The notes under the pieces: generated by a model
Told to the model about the DNA's origin: nothing
The model's database searches: none
The model's input: only the letters and a program-made list of their open reading frames with translations
In this document: positions 4,972 through 7,360 of the stretch, piece after piece
How the letters are laid out: every line of letters starts with the position of its first letter
How positions within the stretch are numbered: the stretch's first letter is position 1
Translations under genes and position numbers: made by a program
Source of the DNA: Bacteriovoracaceae bacterium UBA7695
Lineage (GTDB): Bacteria; Bdellovibrionota; Bacteriovoracia; Bacteriovoracales; Bacteriovoracaceae
NCBI GenBank assembly: GCA_002482685.1
Contig: DLGL01000111.1
Span: forward strand, 1-7,360
Length of the DNA: 7,360 nucleotides
Direction: 5' to 3'

Positions 4972-5745
4972 ATGACAAGAATTTTGTCGCTACTTATATT
5001 ATGTTTTCTATTCATCGCCTGTAATAAGTCTGGTGATGACTCCAGCTGTAGTACCCAGGTTCAGGCCGAGGATGGATCTACGACGAGTACAGAATGCACT
5101 ATCGATGATTCTGAACCAATTGCCGGCGATACATCAGGAGGTTCAGCAGGTGGAACAAGTGGCGGCACAACTGGCGGCACAACTGGTTCTACTACAGGTG
5201 GTGGCAGCGGATCTACAACTGGAGGAAGCTCAGCGCTCCCTAATGAAGCTTTCACTTTTGATGCCAATTTAAGTTTCTACAATACCTCTGCTGCCCAGGA
5301 AGCAAAATTTTTGAAGGCGCTAGACATTATAAAAGAGGTAGTGGCCACAGAGGAGTTTAGAACTAAGGTGCTCAACTTTACCTACAACGGAAAGAAAACG
5401 TTTGTAGATAATGGGGGATTTACCAATGCTCAAATTTATCAAAAAATTCTTGATGGAGCCGAGACTTTGCAACCTGGCAAGGATAACGAAATGGATATGG
5501 AAGTTCAGATCTACACGGCCTCTAATTCGACCGTTGGCTATACATATCCAAATTCAAAAAGAATTTGGGTAAATACAAAATTTTTCAACAGCTATACGGC
5601 AGAGGGAGTGGCAAGAAATCTTTTCCACGAATGGTTGCACAAACTAGGCTTCACTCACTCTTCAAGCTATAATACGGCCAGAAACTCTTCGGTCCCTTAC
5701 GGGATAGGAAGTATCATAGGTGACATTGGAAAAGATTTTCTTTAG
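4972..5745 (+). CDS. Putative lipoprotein zinc metalloprotease (HExxHxxGxxH, metzincin-like)
   Basis: A 257-residue protein with AAGGAAGG (4959-4966) 5 bases before ATG. Residues 1-16 are a lipoprotein signal, with Cys17 after FIA; Phe at -3 is less usual than Leu. Two further cysteines (26, 42) precede a Gly/Ser/Thr-rich linker (about 54-87) that would hold the folded part away from the membrane. The folded part starts near residue 90. At 219-229 lies HEWLHKLGFTH: His219, His223 and His229 would bind zinc and Glu220 would be the catalytic base. This is the extended metzincin-type motif. No Met-turn methionine follows; VPYGIGSI (241-248) stands in its place and the protein ends at 257. It is a single-gene unit with a terminator 14 bases downstream. 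Protease activity is inferred from the motif alone; substrate unknown. Confidence 0.8.
   Translation: MTRILSLLILCFLFIACNKSGDDSSCSTQVQAEDGSTTSTECTIDDSEPIAGDTSGGSAGGTSGGTTGGTTGSTTGGGSGSTTGGSSALPNEAFTFDANLSFYNTSAAQEAKFLKALDIIKEVVATEEFRTKVLNFTYNGKKTFVDNGGFTNAQIYQKILDGAETLQPGKDNEMDMEVQIYTASNSTVGYTYPNSKRIWVNTKFFNSYTAEGVARNLFHEWLHKLGFTHSSSYNTARNSSVPYGIGSIIGDIGKDFL
5131..5232 (+). repeat. Degenerate 12-bp tandem repeat coding a Gly/Ser/Thr linker
   Basis: Two exact copies of GGCGGCACAACT (5161-5184) are preceded by a diverged copy GGTGGAACAAGT (5149-5160) and followed by related units. The unit encodes four residues (GGTT-like), so changes in copy number would keep the frame and alter linker length. 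Confidence 0.8.
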
Positions 5746-5758
5746 AAATTCCCCAACT

Positions 5759-5792
5759 GCCCTGTCACTTTTAGTGACGGGGCTTTTTTTTT
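5759..5792 (+). terminator. Rho-independent terminator of the metalloprotease-like gene
   Basis: GCCCTGTCAC (5759-5768) pairs with GTGACGGGGC (5774-5783), 10 bp with one G-T pair, around the loop TTTTA. Nine T residues follow (5784-5792). This is a textbook terminator starting 14 bases after the stop codon. Confidence 0.93.
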
Positions 5793-5828
5793 GGTCTAAT
5801 CTTTCCCTTATTAGCATAAGGGGAAATT

Positions 5829-6497
5829 ATGAATGTTTTTATCACAGGAATTTCAAAAGGCATCGGCCTGGCCCTGACCACCGAAGCTTTAAATAAAGGT
5901 CATCGTGTGTTTGGTGTTGCCCGAAATCCTGAGTCTTCTCCTGAGCTTTCATCACTGATAAAATCTTATCCCGATTTTCATCTCATCAATTTAGATTTGT
6001 TAGACCCAAAAGCCGAAGAAAAATTACTTATGGAACTCAAAGAGTGTTCCTCGCTTGATATCGTTATCAACAATGCAGGAATCTATGAGAAGGGATCCTC
6101 GAGAGAAGAATTTCTCAAAAGCTTTGAGGTGAATTCATTCACACCATTTCTCGTCTCACACACACTTTTGCCGAAACTCAAGATGTCGAAAAATCCCAAA
6201 CTGATTCATATAAGCTCTATCATGGGCTCAATTGAGGAGACTTCTTCTGGTGGAGCTTATGCTTACCGTGCTTCAAAAGCCGCCTTAAATATGATCAACA
6301 AAAGTCTTACGGTTGAAAACAAATGGCTCACTACTGCCGTTCTTCATCCAGGTTGGGTACAAACAAGAATGGGGGGCGAATCGGCACCTTTAGAAATAAA
6401 GGAGTCGAGCTCGGGATTGTGGAAAGTCATTGAAGGCTTAAGCCCTGAAAAGTCAGGTTCGTTTTTAGATTACCAGGGAGCAAAACTTCCCTGGTAA
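5829..6497 (+). CDS. Short-chain dehydrogenase/reductase (C-factor/Sniffer-like)
   Basis: A 222-residue classical SDR with AAGGGG (5818-5823) 5 bases before ATG. The cofactor motif is TGISKGIG (6-13), NNAG is at 81-84, and the catalytic residues are Ser130 (HISS), Tyr146 and Lys150 (YRASK). The 16-residue Ser-Tyr spacing, the segment YAYRASKAALN and the ending FLDYQGAKLPW resemble the carbonyl-reductase-like branch that includes Drosophila Sniffer and Myxococcus CsgA (C-factor). Arg32 in the cofactor-binding region (VARNP) suggests NADP(H). The substrate cannot be read from sequence; carbonyl compounds are typical. It is cytoplasmic and of normal length. It appears monocistronic and converges on a minus-strand operon whose stop is 9 bases away; its last codons form one arm of an inverted repeat. 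Confidence 0.88.
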   Translation: MNVFITGISKGIGLALTTEALNKGHRVFGVARNPESSPELSSLIKSYPDFHLINLDLLDPKAEEKLLMELKECSSLDIVINNAGIYEKGSSREEFLKSFEVNSFTPFLVSHTLLPKLKMSKNPKLIHISSIMGSIEETSSGGAYAYRASKAALNMINKSLTVENKWLTTAVLHPGWVQTRMGGESAPLEIKESSSGLWKVIEGLSPEKSGSFLDYQGAKLPW

Positions 6498-6505
6498 TCT
6501 AAAAA
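6462..6505. repeat. 18-bp inverted repeat at the convergent gene junction
   Basis: Bases 6462-6479 pair perfectly with 6488-6505 around an 8-base loop. The repeat covers the last codons and stop of the dehydrogenase and reaches to within a base of the opposing gene's stop. It is flanked by T on the left and A on the right, so on either strand the hairpin is followed by A, not the T tract of a standard terminator. The outer A-T pairs may extend the stem of a bidirectional transcription or mRNA 3'-end element. Confidence 0.8.
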
Positions 6506-6506
6506 A

Positions 6507-6698
6507 TTATTCATCAACTTCCATCACGCGGTCATTGTCCACGGGAACTGCATTATCGTAACTATCAGTTTCTCTTATATCATCACTTCCAAGAAATTCT
6601 TCCCTTTGAATATGGTTGTCATCCTTTTCGGGACCACCACATGAAACTGCAAATGAGGCCAGGGTAAGTAGGGCCAGTAAGTTCAATAGATTTCGCAT
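6507..6698 (-). CDS. Small acidic lipoprotein of unknown function (63 aa)
   Basis: A 63-residue protein with a perfect AGGAGGT (6708-6702) just before ATG 6698. The first 19 residues are a lipoprotein signal with a hydrophobic core (LLNLLALLTLASFAV) and Ser at -1 before Cys20. The mature part is only 44 residues and has 15 Asp/Glu against 4 basic residues, with no aromatic core apart from Phe and Tyr, so it is probably disordered at the membrane surface. Gly at +2 does not signal inner-membrane retention. It is the second gene of an operon, 12 bases downstream of another acidic exported miniprotein. I do not recognise the family; similar size, charge and export suggest that the two act together. 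Confidence 0.8.
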   Translation of the reverse strand: MRNLLNLLALLTLASFAVSCGGPEKDDNHIQREEFLGSDDIRETDSYDNAVPVDNDRVMEVDE

Positions 6699-6710
6699 AA
6701 AACCTCCTGT

Positions 6711-6935
6711 TTAGTATTGATCATCATAGGTGTTGAGATCCATGACTTCTTCTTCTATGAGTTCAGATTCACTCATTTGTTGTTCTTGTTTTTGAGCAAA
6801 ATATTCATTTTCATATTCCTCTTCCGAAACATAAATCTCCTGCTGGATTTCAGACGGTGAAAATTCATCATCAGTTACCTGCGCCCAGGTGGTTGCGGAA
6901 AAGAGAAAGAAAGCAGTGAACAGATAAATTTTCAT
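6711..6935 (-). CDS. Small exported acidic protein of unknown function (74 aa)
   Basis: A 74-residue protein with AGAGG (6945-6941) 5 bases before ATG 6935. Residues 1-18 are a Sec signal peptide: Lys2, a hydrophobic core of Phe, Leu and Ala, and a signal peptidase I site TWA-Q after Ala18. The mature 56 residues contain 19 Asp/Glu and a single Lys, with runs such as SEEEYENEY and LIEEEVMD and five tyrosines. There are no cysteines and no lipobox, so it is expected to be soluble in the periplasm or secreted. The composition suggests disorder, or folding on binding a cation (for example calcium) or a basic partner. It is the first gene of the minus-strand operon. No family is recognised. Confidence 0.78.
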   Translation of the reverse strand: MKIYLFTAFFLFSATTWAQVTDDEFSPSEIQQEIYVSEEEYENEYFAQKQEQQMSESELIEEEVMDLNTYDDQY

Positions 6936-6959
6936 TTTGACCTCTCGAGGGTTGTTGCC

Positions 6960-6987
6960 ATCATCATAAGAATTTTTATCGGGTCAA
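6960..6987 (-). promoter_or_regulatory. Putative promoter of the acidic miniprotein operon
   Basis: On the minus strand TTGACC (6987-6982, 5/6) is followed after 16 bases by GATGAT (6965-6960, 4/6). Transcription would begin near 6953, giving a short leader that contains the AGAGG ribosome site. The overlapping TATGAT (6968-6963) would be a better -10 box but is too close to this -35. Confidence 0.3.
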
Positions 6988-7019
6988 ATAAAGAGTCGGT
7001 GCGTGATGGGGCTTTTTTT

Positions 7020-7047
7020 CTGACACAACTAATTAAGCAGGTAAATT
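7020..7047 (+). promoter_or_regulatory. Putative promoter of the right-edge lipoprotein gene
   Basis: CTGACA (7020-7025, 5/6) and TAAATT (7042-7047, 4/6) are separated by 16 bases. The predicted start near 7054 leaves a 35-nt leader. It follows a run of seven T (7013-7019) and lies in the 153-bp divergent gap. Found by eye only. Confidence 0.33.
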
Positions 7048-7088
7048 CAAGAGAAAATGTTGGCTCAGTCTTTGCTAATGAGTAATCA

Positions 7089-7360
7089 ATGACTTCTTCT
7101 CTACGAATGACATTCATCCTGCTCTCTCTCATTATTCTCCTGACTGGTTGCGGAAAAGGCTTTGAAGATGATGAGGATGTTCTTTTGTTGAGGCAGGAAG
7201 AAGAAGCTGTAGACTTTTATCATGCCGAGCTTTCAGCGCTTAACCGAAGATTCGGATCTTACTCAGGACAATTTGGACTTTCCATCATTGATAATCAGAT
7301 TTGGGCCAGGGTCAAAGTCCAGGGTCCGGGTCAGAACATAACTCACCCTCAGTTTATTCA
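7089..7360 (+). CDS. Putative lipoprotein, N-terminal part, cut by window edge
   Basis: The frame opens at ATG 7089 and is still open at the window end, giving 90 complete codons. Residues 1-20 form a textbook lipoprotein signal: Arg6, a hydrophobic core rich in Leu and Ile, and lipobox LTG-Cys21. Residues 22-30 are acidic (FEDDEDV). A charged helical segment follows (LRQEEEAVDFYHAELSALNR), then what looks like the start of a beta-rich domain (GQFGLSIIDNQIWARVKVQG). The ribosome site is weak (GAG at 7080-7082). The signal could also begin at Met7, but no better ribosome site precedes it. No family can be named from this portion. It is divergent from the acidic miniprotein operon. Confidence 0.8.
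   Translation, partial: MTSSLRMTFILLSLIILLTGCGKGFEDDEDVLLLRQEEEAVDFYHAELSALNRRFGSYSGQFGLSIIDNQIWARVKVQGPGQNITHPQFI

Noticed and set aside
5033..5272. Overlapping plus (79 codons) and minus (68 codons, 5061-5267) frames over the linker
   Set aside because: The Gly/Ser/Thr repeat keeps other frames open; products are repetitive and lack ribosome sites.
6993..7019. GAGTCGGTGC followed by a T run, recalling the end of a tracrRNA or a terminator
   Set aside because: No complementary arm precedes it, no repeats or cas genes are present, and no plus-strand gene ends here.
7057..7092. Eleven-codon upstream frame overlapping the right-edge lipoprotein start
   Set aside because: It has no ribosome site and would begin at the predicted transcription start; such short frames are expected by chance.
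6932..7132. Minus-strand 66-codon frame whose stop overlaps the acidic miniprotein start
   Set aside because: It spans the divergent promoter region and the start of the right-edge lipoprotein, has no ribosome site and no protein-like pattern.

Overview
The window looks like chromosomal DNA of a Gram-negative (diderm) bacterium, moderately AT-rich and densely coded. Evidence for a diderm is four lipobox lipoproteins, a peptidoglycan LD-carboxypeptidase and a Sec-exported small protein. The number of small acidic exported proteins and lipoproteins, a likely sigma-54 promoter and a CsgA/Sniffer-like dehydrogenase would fit a Bdellovibrio/Bacteriovorax-type bacterium. That placement is a guess from style, not from a marker gene. 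I see no mobile element, CRISPR array, tRNA or rRNA.

Layout. (1) 1-2465: a purine-degradation locus. The N-terminal part of a xanthine dehydrogenase small subunit (minus, cut by the left edge) diverges from an adenine deaminase gene. The deaminase overlaps a lipoprotein gene of unknown function, which is followed by a structured 3' region and a strong terminator. Adenine deaminase makes hypoxanthine and xanthine dehydrogenase oxidises it, so the divergent pair forms one route. (2) 2487-3865, minus: a 14-cysteine Csp/DUF326-type copper-binding protein preceded by an LD-carboxypeptidase (peptidase S66) that appears to be translated from a leaderless mRNA. (3) 3883-4748, plus: a close match to a sigma-54 -24/-12 promoter, then three tightly packed small genes: a 60-residue acidic protein, a 57-residue strongly basic protein and a BON-domain protein, closed by a long hairpin terminator. 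(4) 4972-5792: a lipoprotein with a Gly/Ser/Thr linker and a C-terminal HExxHxxGxxH metal site (putative metzincin-like protease), with its own terminator. (5) 5829-6935: a short-chain dehydrogenase convergent with a two-gene minus-strand operon of very acidic exported miniproteins. The convergent junction is an 18-bp-stem inverted repeat that encodes the dehydrogenase C-terminus. (6) 7089-end: the start of another lipoprotein, cut by the right edge.

The best candidates for something undescribed are the sigma-54-driven acidic/basic/BON operon, the paired acidic exported miniproteins, and the short metzincin-like lipoprotein. The enzymes are confidently assigned. Promoters and RNA structures were found by eye and are less certain.
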